This document shows, in pieces, positions 21,471 to 33,050 of a stretch of 64,000 nt of DNA. Positions within the stretch are counted from its first letter, which is position 1, and every line of letters begins with the position of its first letter. The notes under the pieces are model-generated. The model saw only the letters and a list, made by a program, of their open reading frames with translations. It was not told the origin of the DNA and searched no databases. This DNA comes from Linanthus parryae (Eukaryota; Streptophyta; Magnoliopsida; Ericales; Polemoniaceae), in the NCBI GenBank assembly GCA_023055425.1, contig JALGPY010000012.1, positions 12,707,922 through 12,771,921 on the forward strand. Reading direction: 5' to 3'. The position numbers were made by a program, and so were the translations under genes.

Positions 21471-24400
21471 TTCATGCTCAAGGAAAAGTGTACGATTATA
21501 TTAATCACCTTAATCATGGGGGTGTCGTGCCCCGATATCTGAAACTTTACTTCTATGATCCTGAATATCAGCTCCAGCCGAATTGAAACTTTTAATAACA
21601 TCGACGCAAAAGTTAAAAATCGTTTGACTAAAATATTGCACATAATTCGTTATAATGAGTGATTTCGTGCGATCTCAGAATCCTTGGTTCATTCTTCTTG
21701 TCATGTGATTATCAATTCTAATCCGGGGCTAGACCAACGGCGGTATAAGTTGCCGAATTCGGATTAGGTTTCGGGAATCTGGACAGATGATGAGCGTACG
21801 TCTGTGTCATATTCTTGAGACATCTTGGTCCAGCGCCGAGTGGTCACAGCAAGCCTGTCAAGTATCATCTCGGTTTCTATGATCCGTTTCAATACCATCT
21901 TATGTTTCCTGCGGTGAACCTGGCTGGCAGGTAGGGATCGAGAAAAAGCATCCGAAAAATAAGGCGATTATTGGTGGGTAAACATATGAGGGCGATACAA
22001 ATATAAACGGTACGTTATTTAGATTGTATGTGTCACCGTATACGTACATATCGAATGTGTTTCCAAAATGTTTTATATTTTTATCATGAGTAAATATCTC
22101 GGAATCTAACAGTCCCACAAGTAGTTGTCGTCAATATTACTGCTATTGTTTGTAGATTCAAAGTCAGAATGAGTCTATGTTACTTCTGTTTATTAAGCTC
22201 CTCCAATAGTATATTGTTGACATGTTCATCAAAATTGAAGCTGGCAGGTTGGATTTCTTCCGATATCGACAGGGTGTAATAAGGGCTGAGTTATACCGGA
22301 GCATACTTGGCAGTATTTCCGTTGGCGAGACGAAGCCTGATTAGGTAGGCCAGCCTGTTGTGTTGCCTCCTTCATTTATTGGCGGGCCACGTGATATGAA
22401 GTGCCGATATAAGGATGCCATGGCCCTTGTGCGCCAATTTGGAAAGCCCAATTATTTCCTCACTATGACAAAATCCAAATTGGGCGGAAATCAAAGCAGA
22501 ACTTGGCCCACAGGAGATAGCACAAAATTGTCTAGACCTTATTGCCAGCATCTTTTGCACTAAAATAGTGCAATTGAAGCATGATCTGATTAAGAAGGAA
22601 GTGCTCAGGCCAGTTGATGTGTATAATTATGTTGTTGAGTATCATAAGAGAGGGCTTCCTCATGTACATTTCTTGCTAATTTTTACGAGGTTTGCTAAAC
22701 TGTTAAGGCCCAATCAATTTGACAGGTAAATATTCTTTCAATTACTTGATAAAGGTGCGAACCCTCACTTGTACAGCGCTGTTATCAAGCACATGATGCA
22801 TGGTTCTTGTGGTCGTCATAACGGTAAGAGCCCTCGTATGCGGCCGCCCCACGGCTGCAAGAACAGATATTTGAAAAAATTATGTGATATAACCAGTAGT
22901 GGTGACGATGCATTTCCACATTATCAGCGAAAAACAACGAAACTGCAATTGTTAGAGGTGTTTCGCTTGATAACAGATGGGTTGTGCCATATTATCTTTA
23001 CTTGTTAGCGAAGTATGATTGTCACATAAATGTCGAGATATGTTCCACAATTAATTCCCTGAGATATGTGTACATGTATATTTACAAAGGTCATGACACG
23101 TTGCTTTCCAGGTGGTGGCAAACGGTGAAACTGTAGTTGATGAGATTAAAGCTTATCAGTCTGGCCGGTTGATTTCTCCTCCAGAAGTTGCCTGGCGTAG
23201 ATTTGAATTTCCCTTGAATGAAATGTCTCCACATGTTATGGATTTACAGTTGCATTTACCAGGTATGCAGTCTATGTCATTCAACATTGATGGGAGTTTT
23301 GAATCCATTGCTGGAAATGAGAAGCTACAGGGTCAATGCTGATTGAATACCTTGTTACCAACCAACAAGACGACGGTGCAAAACAATGGTTATACAGTGA
23401 ATTCTCTAAACACTATACCTGGGATGGTCAGGCTAGAGTATGGAATCCGCGCAAGCGAGGTGGTACTATAGGTCGCATTGGAGTTTGATATCCTGCTGAA
23501 GGAGAGCATTTTTTCTTACAAGTGCTTTTGACGCACGTACGAGGCTCCGAAGCATTTAAGGATCTATTGAATGTAAATAAACATCTGTGTAGTTCGTACC
23601 GAGAGGCTGCTCAACGTCTCTTCTTGCTTGAGAAGGACACGGCCATGAAAGATTTTTTGGAGGAGGCCACCACTTTTCACATGCCTTACACTCTTCGCAG
23701 GCTGTTTGCAATTATACTTACATTTTGCCAGCCTTCGAATCCTCTGTCGTTGTGGGATCGATTCTTTCCTTCCCTATTAGACGATTTCCGCAGAGACCGG
23801 CATGCAAGTGAGAGCCAGGTATTTTCCAAGACATTGAGGAATGCCGGCATTTTTCTTGAGTATATGGGGAAACAACTGACGGAGTTCGATCTACCAACTT
23901 ACGTTGATGATTGTGACAATGTTCATTGTCCAAAGAGAGAGATTCCGGATGATTTTTCAATGCCTCTGTCGGATGAGGATGTAGTTGCTTCTAGGAAGTT
24001 GAACAAAGAAAAGCTGGACGCGTATAATATTATTGTTAACCGGATTGCAAATTTGAAGGGCGGATATTTTTTTGTCGACGGACCTGGTGGGATGGGCACA
24101 ACTTTTCTTTATAAAGCTATTCTGGCTCGGTTTTGTTCAGAAGGCCATATTGCATTACCAACATCAAGCAATGGGATTGCCGCAACTAATCTTCCTGGAG
24201 GTCAAAAGTGCATTCTCGGTTTAAGCTTCCTTTGGATGTTGCCGAAAAATAAACACGTAATATTAGAAAACGATCTTCTCTTGCAGGATTGATCCGCGAA
24301 TCGAAGGTGATCATATGGAAGGAATTTACAATGTAAAAAAAAGAGAGTATTGAAACATTTGAGCATATGCTGCGGGATATTTGTTCATCCAGGGAATTGT

Positions 24401-25419
24401 TTGGTTGAAAGGTAGTTGTGTTTGGTGGAGATTTTAGGCGGGTTTTGCCTGTTACGGTTCGTGCCGCTAAAGAAGAGTGCATATCCAATAGTGTTATTGA
24501 ATTTACGTTGTATCCACATATGCATGTTTTTCGACTAATAGAAAACATGCGTGCACTTCATGACCCCTCTTTTTGTGATTTCCTTCAAAATGTGGGGAAT
24601 AGGGATATACAGCAGACATATGAGGAGATAATATTTCTCCCTGCGATGATCATAATTCATTTTCATGACAAAGACACTTCATTGGTTGCATTTATAGATT
24701 AGATTTATCCCAACTTCAAAAAAGAATGCATGAATACGGAGTATCTCAATGGAAGGGAAATATTGACTCCAACAAATGAATGTGTTGATGAAATCAATAA
24801 CATATTGGTGTAAAATCTTCCAACGGAGTCCCACACGTATATGAGCTATGACTGTAGTCCTCCTGAGTGCAAGGATAACGATCCATTAGAATTCTCAACA
24901 TATTGACTCCTAATGGCTTGCCACCGCATAGCCTGTTGCTGAAGAAGGGATGTTCGTTGATGCTCCTTCGCAATTTAGATCCTTCTTCCAGTCTACGCAA
25001 TGGAGTTAAACTTATTTGTAGAGATCTTTTGCCAAACGTAATACATTGTGAAATACTAATGGATCATTACAAAGTAAATGATGTGTTCATACCAAGAATT
25101 CCCCTTAGGCCTTCAAAAAGAGAACTTTCCTGTTGAATCCGAGAGGAAACAGTTTCCTGTACGTCCTTATTCCGCTATGACGATAAACAAGTCTCAGGGG
25201 CAGACGCTGAAGCGCGTTGGAATATACCTTCCTCAGCCAGTATTTTCTCATGGACAATTATTTGTTGCCTTATCTAGAGCGTCGTTGTCTACAAGCATCA
25301 AAGTGTTCATACATCCACTAAAGAATATGCAATCAAAGGATGGTACTATTAATGTTGTATACAAAGAGTTACTTCGTAAAGCGTCTCAAGCGTCCTTGAA
25401 TTGTGCTGGTGAATATTAG
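21120..25419 (+). pseudogene. Helitron Rep/PIF1-like helicase remnant
   Basis: Domains in order: N-terminal zinc-binding stretch (CGAKFFMHEPKGFC near 21205, YNSLFSCTSLG near 21359), a second stretch (SNPGLDQRRYKLP near 21718), Helitron-like N domain (LPPSFIGGPRDM at 22360, FGKPNYFLTMT near 22440), Rep HUH motif (GLPHVHFLLI, HVH at 22661-22669), Rep tyrosine region (YVYMYIYKGHD near 23065), linker (SPPEVAWRRFEFPLNE near 23177) and PIF1-type helicase (23980-25419). Such proteins nick and unwind DNA during rolling-circle transposition. Breaks are many: stops near 21540, 22344, 22560, 23340 and 24290, and an AT microsatellite insertion at 21424-21470. Walker A reads GPGGMGTT, without the catalytic lysine. 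Walker B reads VIIWKEF, without the DE pair. The C-terminal motif (TINKSQGQTLKRVGIYLP, VALSRAS) is well kept. Clearly inactive. Confidence 0.9.
21424..21470. repeat. AT microsatellite within the Helitron coding remnant
   Basis: Imperfect (TA)n run with TACATA interruptions that breaks the Rep N-terminal reading frame. Confidence 0.8.
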
Positions 25420-27129
25420 AATCCTTATTATTTCCTTGCTAGGGATAAATTGTAGTGCGTGAAAAGTACTGAACACTATTGGTTATAAAATTTTCTCCCT
25501 TGTACCACAGTATGACAAAGAGATGTTGTTGAGGGGGAAGTATTGGACCATTGAGTAAAACTAATATAGCGACAATACGTGTACCAAACTGATTATTCAT
25601 TTTTACGGTTTAGCACATATTAAATATTCGATATGTATTGAACTGTATATTTATTTATTGTTCTAGAAGTATGATATGAATTGCTAGCTCCTTTTCACCG
25701 GTGGGATGTTTGCAAAAATGGAATTTGAGTACATAGCTGCACAAAGATTTGTTGTCGCATCAACACCATGTATATATTTTGACTTTACAGTGGATAGATC
25801 ACTATGGTTAGTGTAGGAGGGAGCTCACGTGCTTTGCGACATACATAAGTTATTATTTTCGCTCTTTTTTTTGAAGATGGGCTAGCGCTGTTTGCTGTGT
25901 ACTCCACACGTCGCCGTGGTTGATTCACATAGTTTCTCATATTGTGTGACTGGTAGATTTTGGCTAATATAGTTATATATGGAAGATTCTACATGACGTC
26001 CTTTGTCAATTTGTGTCCGTATATTTGGAGTGTTCGAAGTTGGACTTTGGCCGTCCTTATGCAATGACTACTATGTCGGGGTCGACATAAACCATGCTTA
26101 GGTTTTATTCCATAAATTGAGTGGTTAGAGTTTATCAGCCATTTATAGTTGTTGATTAAAGCACGTGTGTGGAGTTAGTTATTACTAAATGGCTTGTCTG
26201 GTTAGCAAATGCACTAATATGGGTGGTTCAGTTACTAGCCTTGTATTGATTCGGTCCCATTACCATCCCCACCTCCACTAACCATTATATTGAAACACGC
26301 TCAAAAGTAAAATAGTGAACTTGTCCATTACATCTCAGCTGACAATTCATGCAGTTCTAAGTGTGCTCGTCGTGATGATTTCCAGAAAGACAAATGCAAG
26401 CGTACACATGGATATTATATGATCACTAGACGATACTAGACATAAGAGAACACAATATGCCATTACAGCACCTCCATGGGATACCGTGTGAGAAATGCAA
26501 TCATACATAGAGATATTGTAGGATCACTTTACGATACCAGACAAAAGGAAACACAGCCTACCCTGAAAGCAAAGCCATTTATTTGATACGGTGTTACATG
26601 CCACCTGCTATTCTGTTAGCGATAACGAAGTCTAACGCAAACTTCAAACAGTCGTACGCAATTACGGGGTACATATATCGTATAATATTTCAAAAAACGG
26701 AAAAGACGACTTGCCAATGTTCATAACCTAATAGCTGCAATTAGCACTACAGAGGATACAACTATAACATCATATTCATCAACATAATTTCCTATTATTG
26801 ATCTAGAACCAACCTTCGAGATATCAACATCCTCTCTACGACAGTTACGGTAGAAACTCCTGATCCACATCAGCTATCATAAGCAGGTCAGAAACCGTTT
26901 CCTCGTCAAGGTTTTCATAATCAATGCCAAAGTTAGCAGTAAAAGGAATCGAAGCATTAGCAAACATGTACTGGGAAGCTACAAACGCTTAAAGTTTACT
27001 CTCACACACTGCAGGCCATTTCTTCGTAGCAGTAACTGCCTTATTGTATGACGTTAATTGACTTGCTAGCCGTCCCTTCGATCCATTCAACAAAACCAGT
27101 CTCTCTTTCTAAGATCCAGGATACGCTGA
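25420..27129. other. Intergenic, probable Helitron 3' flank
   Basis: No gene recognised. A diverged tandem duplication of about 101 bp is visible: 26390-26460 (CAAATGCAAG, GATATTATATGATCAC) recurs at 26491-26565. No Helitron right terminus was recognised. Confidence 0.5.
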
Positions 27130-28263
27130 TTATGCGACACCACGAATCCCTAATTTCTTAATGAGGTTGAGATTGGGATCATATGAAACCAGTTCATTGT
27201 ATTTTGTCACCACAAGTAACTCCCCATTGTCCCTAAACCCAAGAACATCACTTATCGCACCCGTAATAATATTACCAACTCCGTACATTTCACTCCATGA
27301 TTCAACGACACCATACTCTTTCATTACATAAACTGCAAAGGATGTACACTGTTTACCGCAGTCATAAGTGAACAGAGCAAGGGACTTTTGCAACCCAATA
27401 GTAAAGTTCGCCGGAGAAATATGAGTGACGACGGCAGGTAACGCCACAACCTTAAACTTTTCTTGAGGCATATCAAACAAGAGCACCACATTATCGAGAA
27501 AATTGCCTTCCTTTTTGAAAGCGGGCTAGTGGACAAAACTGTTAAGATACGCTTGCGTCCAAGTAGACTCAATGTCACCAACCTGAGGTATGCCTCTTTT
27601 CATTATCCTCCCAGAACATGTGTTTACACTAAAGATTTCAACCTTTGGAGTAGCATAGTAATGATCTTTCCTTTCACCTTCGTCGGAGTTAGGTTGAACC
27701 AAGTAACCCAACCTAACCACTTTGTTATCATTTTTCGTCACGTCAAATCAAAACCCCATAACAAACATGTACGAACCACAATTCTTGAGGTTAAGAGAGG
27801 GTTTGGGGAGTGACAAGTACTTATGAATTACAGGGTTCTAGACAAGCACGGTGTAGGTATACCCAAATTGGTCATCGGATAAGAAAATCAACCCATTGAA
27901 AATACCCACAATGTGGAAATACACTTTTGTCTTAAACGGGCACTTTTATAATAGCCATTGAATGAATCAATGTCGAAACGAAGTGAAAATTATTCACTTC
28001 GTGAGGGAGAAGATTTGTACCTAATGAGAATAAGCTTTTGTCCGAGGCTATTGGTTCTGGTTCGGTTGAGATGAGTGGCGATAAATTGGGGATTTTTTAA
28101 TTAAATTGCGCCAGGTTTTGGATACGCATCTAAAACGCATAAGTGATTTTTGAGGAAGACGGTAGAGGATGGGGATCATAGCGTCTTGGGGAATGCAGTC
28201 CGGAATTGTTTCCGTGATTCTTGAGTCTGTTCTCCTCCTTGAACACGATGATCCTCTTTTCAT
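27130..28263 (-). pseudogene. F-box/FBA protein pseudogene
   Basis: Minus strand. The N-terminus (28263-28048) carries an F-box: [19 protein letters not shown] followed by [16 protein letters not shown], the SKP1-binding fold of SCF ubiquitin ligases. The C-terminal half (27741-27130) matches the F-box-associated (FBA) domain: VVLLFDMPQEKFKVVALP, ESWSEMYGVG and NGELLVVTKYNELVSYDP. Total span about 380 codons, a normal length for this plant family. Breaks: a frameshift just after KSP near 28080, stops between about 28050 and 27742, and an in-frame TAG at 27526-27528 inside the FBA domain. A single-copy gene may exist elsewhere. It lies between two Helitron-type segments, so capture by a Helitron is possible but not shown. 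Confidence 0.85.
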
Positions 28264-29312
28264 GGAAAAACATTACATGCAAACGCAACTTTCTGCATAC
28301 AGAAATGCTCGTTCATTTTTTACATCTAGAAAAATTGAACTGATTATATGTACCCAGTTGCATTATAAGCGCACCTTTGTTGATAACTTTCGTATTTATG
28401 AAAAAAACGAAAAAAAAAATATGAATACCCAAAAACACACTATAATATATAAAAAAAATATACGGATTTCTCAATTTAAAGAATAATTCCTACATTTTGA
28501 GCAGGATAAGAATCGAACTTTAAATTGGAAATCTTACCACTTGACCGCTATAGTAAGAGGTAACTTATTTAACCACTAAATATCAAGACTGTGAATGGTT
28601 GGTTCCCTCCTTATCTCCAAAACCACTACTCGATATTGGCATAAGTTTCCCTACAACCGTCATCGATTCTTATCTCAATATTTTTGGTCGTGGGAGGTGG
28701 AACAGCTAAACATTTGATTGGTAATGTATTGTTTAGTTCTTGAACAGCTAAATATTGTTGGTAATGTATCGTCTAGTTCTTGTATTTGCGGTTCGAGATC
28801 TAACTTATGTTTTATATTGCTAAAGTTATTGAGATATTTTCCAATATAGGTTTACACTTCATCGTTGTTTGTCCATGTCGGTGTAATATAGATTTTCCCA
28901 CTTTTAGTAACCTTCTAAGTAAACTAGGATCTTTGTTGTGGCCTCCACCTGATACACAACGGGGGATTTATGATACCATTTGTTCGCACGTGTAATGTGG
29001 TCCTTCTAATTTCTGTCCGGACCATGCACACTAGCTTTATTGGATTTGTTTTGAATATAGATGAGCGCTAAAAAGTATCCTTCTTAGGTTATATTGGTTC
29101 AGGGTCCTTTGAGATGGTCAACAGGATTTTTCCCATCTCTGCCGAGAAACATAATTTCTTTCGTATGCGATGAAATTATAGATGACCAAGTTGATCAATC
29201 CAACAAAATATAAGGAACCCTAAATTCAATTGGATAAACGGATTGAAATCGACAATATGCCCCAACCACTAAGTGCTCCTTATTCCATGCTTGCTTGCCT
29301 CTTCAAGTTCTA
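28264..29312. other. Intergenic sequence, no gene seen
   Basis: AT-rich, with A-runs near 28400-28460 and short open stretches only. It contains a tRNA-like segment at about 28500-28560, listed separately. Confidence 0.5.
28500..28560 (-). repeat. tRNA-like segment, possible SINE head
   Basis: On the minus strand, AGCGGTCAAGTGGTAAG resembles a pol III A box and AAGTTCGATTCTTATC a B box. The spacing is too short for a folded tRNA, and no anticodon stem is evident. An A-rich stretch follows downstream. It may be the head of a tRNA-derived SINE or a degraded tRNA copy. Confidence 0.3.
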
Positions 29313-29800
29313 TCTGCTATACTAAAAGAGGCTGAGCGAATTTTGGAGGAGGAATTTTCCTCGCTGCCCTCTGTTATTTTGCTCTTTGATTTGCGAATTG
29401 GTCGTGATATTTCCGTAATAACTGTGGTTGCTGGGGTCATCATCCTGAGGTGATTTTTCGAAATGACGTTTTTCTCATCGGGTCCTCCAGCCATTATTGG
29501 TTTGCGGGGTGTTAATTTCTTTCATTGGGTGTTTTTCGTTTAGTTTTATGGCGAAATGATGTCTTGACAAGCAATAGTTTGGATTATGCGTATGTTATGT
29601 TGGTATGTCCGTAATTATTGTGAATCTCGTGAGTTGTTTGATCGAGAAACCTTAGGCAAAATTCGGGAGTGCTAATAACTGTGGTACCCCTGTCTTTATT
29701 CTGCCATTATAGTTTTGTGATGATGCAATTAATTTTAAATGCATGGGCTATCCCGGTCATTTCGTGCCTTGTTTGCTTCTGATTGTGCAATGACCACATG
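29313..29800 (+). mobile_element. Probable 5' end of a second Helitron
   Basis: Starts TCTGCTATACTAAAAGAGGC, preceded by A. This matches the style of plant Helitron left ends (TC start, ACTA/TAAAAGAGGC). About 200 bp in, it becomes clearly similar to 6715-6970 (TTCATTGGGTGTTTTTCGTT, GTATGTTATGTTGGTATGT, GATCGAGAAACCTTA). So the segment is the 5' part of a relative of the large Helitron to its left. It is truncated on the right before element C. Confidence 0.5.
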
Positions 29801-30039
29801 TAAGTTAGATCGGGAAGAAGTAGCCACATATATCCTTTTAGTAATCTTTGGTGGTAATGAATCTTTTGTTTTAATTGTTGGAAATTATTATCACCATTAA
29901 TTTGTTTTGTCTGCTTCCTTGTCGTACCATTGCAACACTACCCTTTTTGAATTTATAAATATGTCTTCCCAGGCATGCTGTGTGATGATTCTTCTCCTCA
30001 CTAACTATGTACTGTTTTTCCGGTTCACTTGTGTAAGTT
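29801..30039. other. Short host segment between the Helitron end and element C
   Basis: About 240 bp with no recognised gene or repeat. It ends where similarity to the element C 3' ORF begins. Confidence 0.4.
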
Positions 30040-30403
30040 CAAATCAAGGTGAGAATTTGATGTGTGATGATTCAACCAAGGATATGCTCAGTGAACACTC
30101 AACTCAAGGTGAGACTGATGGGGTGAGGGACAAAGGAAAGCAAGTGGTTTAGGAACAAGTTGATGAAGATCAAGAAGAAGAAGTTTACAGTCCAGATTCA
30201 GGAGCACTGCTTAAGGAACTGAAGAAGAAAAAATCAAAGAAAACATTCATTCCAAAAACTGTGACTGCTGTTGATTTGTTTGAATAAGAAGGTGAAGCTG
30301 GTGTTAATGTGGCTCGTGAAGAATAACAGATTGATGATGAGGATGAACGAAACAGTCAAGAATAATATGCAGAGCAGCAAAGGGATGGAGACCCAACCCC
30401 TTA
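30040..30403 (+). pseudogene. C-terminal remnant of a 3' ORF upstream of the element C 5' LTR
   Basis: Matches the acidic C-terminus of the ORFs at 37161 and 41687 (DMLSEHSTQGETDGVRDKGK, then DEDQEEE and LLKELKKKKSKK in another stretch). Stops lie near 30150, 30285 and 30326. The left edge, around 30040-30065, is an abrupt junction with host sequence. Confidence 0.8.
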
Positions 30404-30769
30404 ACTCTTGCCTACTCTTTCTTTCCCTTTCAAGGCCTTGAAATCATTTTCAAACTCTTGAAAATTCTGTCTTCTTAAAAAAGTTTTTCAATTTCTTTCC
30501 AAAACTCTCATCCAAAATTTTCTCATTCTTTTTTGATGAAAGTCAAAAAGGGGGAGAAATTTAGGTTATTATTTGCTTACTAGAGACCTGGTTTTAGGTC
30601 AGTAGGATTATCTGAATTTTTCTGTTATTTGCTGTGTTTTAGTAAGTTAAAGTTGGATTTCTTTTAGATATCATGTGCTATGAGTTACTATACTATGTGC
30701 TAATGAGTATTTTTTGTAGAAATATAGCACCAAACAGATTGTGGTTTTGTCTTTCATAAAGGGGGAGAT
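30404..30769 (+). other. 3' untranslated segment with two polypurine tracts, upstream of the element C LTR
   Basis: Holds a perfect palindrome core near 30430 and a second, weaker copy near 30450. An internal polypurine copy lies at about 30544-30558. The polypurine tract AAAGGGGGAGAT is directly before the LTR at 30758-30769. Confidence 0.75.
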
Positions 30770-31999
30770 TGTAAGTGCAACTCAGTTTCAAATGCTTGGA
30801 ATAGTAGGTGTTGAAACAACTTTCAAAGCTTTGAAACTGACTATTCTTTATTTGCAAAATGTTAGGGGGAGTTTCTGATCTTGACTCAACTCCTAAACCC
30901 CTGTGCTTGATCAGTTGATTAGTTGATGATGAAAGACAAAGTATTCTGACATTCTAAGCTGCATCTAATACATCTGTTTGACTCAGTTTTTGCAGGATAT
31001 TATGTTTCCTATTCAGCAAGATCTATTTCCTAACTTGAGTTTTGCAGGAAATGAAACTAGGTGGTAATTTGATTCTGTGATCAATTTGCTATGTTTGGAA
31101 GCTCCCCAACATGTGTTTATACAAGATCAAGTCATTATCCTTGAAGATATTGATCAGTCTATCCATTGGAGAAGCTGTTAGAAAAGTCAAAGCTGAAGCC
31201 AAAAAAATAGGGAAGTTTGTTAAGAGGAGATCTTGAACATCTGCAATCCAAACTGCTCTATAAAAGAGAGAAATCCGAAGAAATACAACGGGATAATTAC
31301 CAGAGACACTCAAAACACATTCAGTGATTGAAAAATAATAAAGAAGAAGATTCATTTATCTCAATCCAAGCATCTGAAGAACAATGCATACTCATTGCAG
31401 ATTCAGTTCTGGTGTTCTTCTCTTCCGAACTTCATTTGTATATCATGATAATACTTCTAGTTCTTATTCTTAAGTATTTTTCAAGGTGAAAAATAGGGAA
31501 TTCTTATTAAATCAGATAGCTAGAGAAGGTACTACATAGGTTAGTGAGAACCACAAGATGTAACAGAGTAAGGCATCTCTCTATGCTTGAGATCGAGGGC
31601 TTAACTGTTGATTAAAATAATTGAGTTGACAATAATGCAGGGAGAAGATCCCTGAGGTAGAGACGTAGGTCCAAGTGTAATGAAATCTATATATCTTCTG
31701 TCTCTTGCATTTACTTTTCAGTTTCATACTTAGTTCTTTTGCAGCATACAAAACAGTTTCATTTCAAGGGTTTGAAACTCATTTCAAGGCCTTGAAATAG
31801 ACTTATTTTTTTATGCACTTCAACTATTTTCATTCCAAGGGCTTGAATCTCATTTCAAGGACTTGAATCACTCATCAATCATTATAATTCCATCTGAAAC
31901 CACTCTTCTTGCATGTTTTAGCAAAATTTGGCATACACTATTAAACCCGCCCCTTCTAGAGTATTGATCCTGTATTTCTACCTACTATACACCCCTTCA
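30770..31999 (+). repeat. 5' LTR of element C
   Basis: 1,230 bp, begins TGTAAG and ends CCCCTTCA one base before the primer site. TATA box TATAAAAG at 31259-31266. Palindrome variants lie in U3 near 30785 and 30823 and in the right part near 31762-31796 and 31834-31866. Closely matches 43679-44923. Confidence 0.92.
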
Positions 32000-32001
32000 A
32001 T

Positions 32002-32013
32002 TGGTATCAGATC
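32002..32013 (+). promoter_or_regulatory. Primer binding site of element C
   Basis: TGGTATCAGATC resembles the initiator-Met tRNA primer site TGGTATCAGAGC with one mismatch, and lies two bases after the LTR. Confidence 0.8.
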
Positions 32014-32048
32014 TTGTATGACTGCATAGATTTAACCATCTTTTGATC

Positions 32049-33050
32049 ATGAGTAGTGTAGGTGATGGTGGTTTCCCTCAAGGAAGAGCTGCTAACACAC
32101 CTCCTCTCTTCTGTGGAGACAATTTTGTTCACTGGAAAGCCTTGATGAAAATGTTCATCATTGATCAAGATATAGATCTTTGGACTATCAAACCGAATAG
32201 TCCTAACACTTTCTACAAAGATAAAGATAGGATTAGAACTCCCAAATCTGAAGACTCACTCTCTGATTCTGAGTTAAAACAATTTTCAAAAAACTATAAA
32301 GCTAAGAATCTTGTGCGTTGAGTGCAGATGAGTTCAACAGGATCTCAGGTTGCAATAATGCGAAGGAGATGGGGGGATAAGCTTGTGATGACCTTTTAAG
32401 GAATAAGACAATTCAAGCAAACCAAGATCAACATATATCTCAGGAAATATGAGATATTCAAGATGAATGGAGATGAGTCAATCAGAGACGTGTTCAAAAG
32501 ATTCAATAACATTTTCAACAAACTTAATTCATTGGGAAAACAGATTTCCAATAAAGAAAATCTTAGAAAGATTCTGAGAATTTTTCCAAAGGCAAAATGG
32601 GAACCAAATACTACTGCTATTGAAGAAGCTCAAGATCTTTCATCACTTCAACTTGATGACCTGCAAGGGAAACTCTTTACACATGAAATATCCATGAATG
32701 AAGTTGATGGTGAATTGCCAGAAGGTGTCAAGAACCTAGCTCTTAAGGCGAAGGAGAATGAGCCATCTCAAAACCTTGAAGCTGAAAATGATGATGAAGA
32801 TTCTATTGATTTGATTTCCAAATCCTTGACTAGAATTCTCAAAATGAAGAAGAACTTTGGAAACAAGGAATTCAGCAGAGATAGACACATATCCTCCAGT
32901 AGCTAATACTACAAAGGTAAATCTTCTTCACATGGTAATAAGCCTAAATTTATTAACTGCTCTTGAGTGTGGTGATGCAGGACATTTGATCACAAACTGT
33001 CCACACAAAAAGAGCAAAAACTTGTAGAAGAATGATCATTATAGAAGAAA
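32049..33050 (+). pseudogene. Element C gag remnant
   Basis: Sirevirus-type gag. The N-terminus (32049-32321) contains PPLFCGDNFVHWKALMKMFI and IDLWTI. A UBN2-like middle (32463-32700) has IRDVFKRFNNIFNKLNSLGK. A zinc knuckle (CGDAGHLITNCP) lies near 32971-33006, out of frame with the preceding part. Stops occur near 32319, 32398 and 32904. A second CCHC knuckle (CHHCSKIGHVRMTCP) follows near 33689, in the pol frame region. Gag would form the virus-like particle. Confidence 0.85.

Larger units (their letters stand above)
6708..25419 (+). mobile_element. Decayed autonomous Helitron, interrupted by two retroelement insertions
   Basis: The right part encodes a Helitron Rep/PIF1-type helicase remnant. 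The left part is non-coding T/G-rich sequence shared with a probable Helitron 5' end at 29313. Between them lie element B (7708-16084) and a solo LTR (about 16220-17624). Removing both makes the flanks continuous, as shown by the interrupted repeat units. The left end is missing because element A abuts. No CTRR-type right terminus with a hairpin could be identified after 25419, so the right boundary is only the end of the coding remnant. Confidence 0.6.

Noticed and set aside
28500..28560. Functional tRNA gene
   Set aside because: The distance between A-box-like and B-box-like parts is too short for an anticodon arm, and no acceptor stem pairs.
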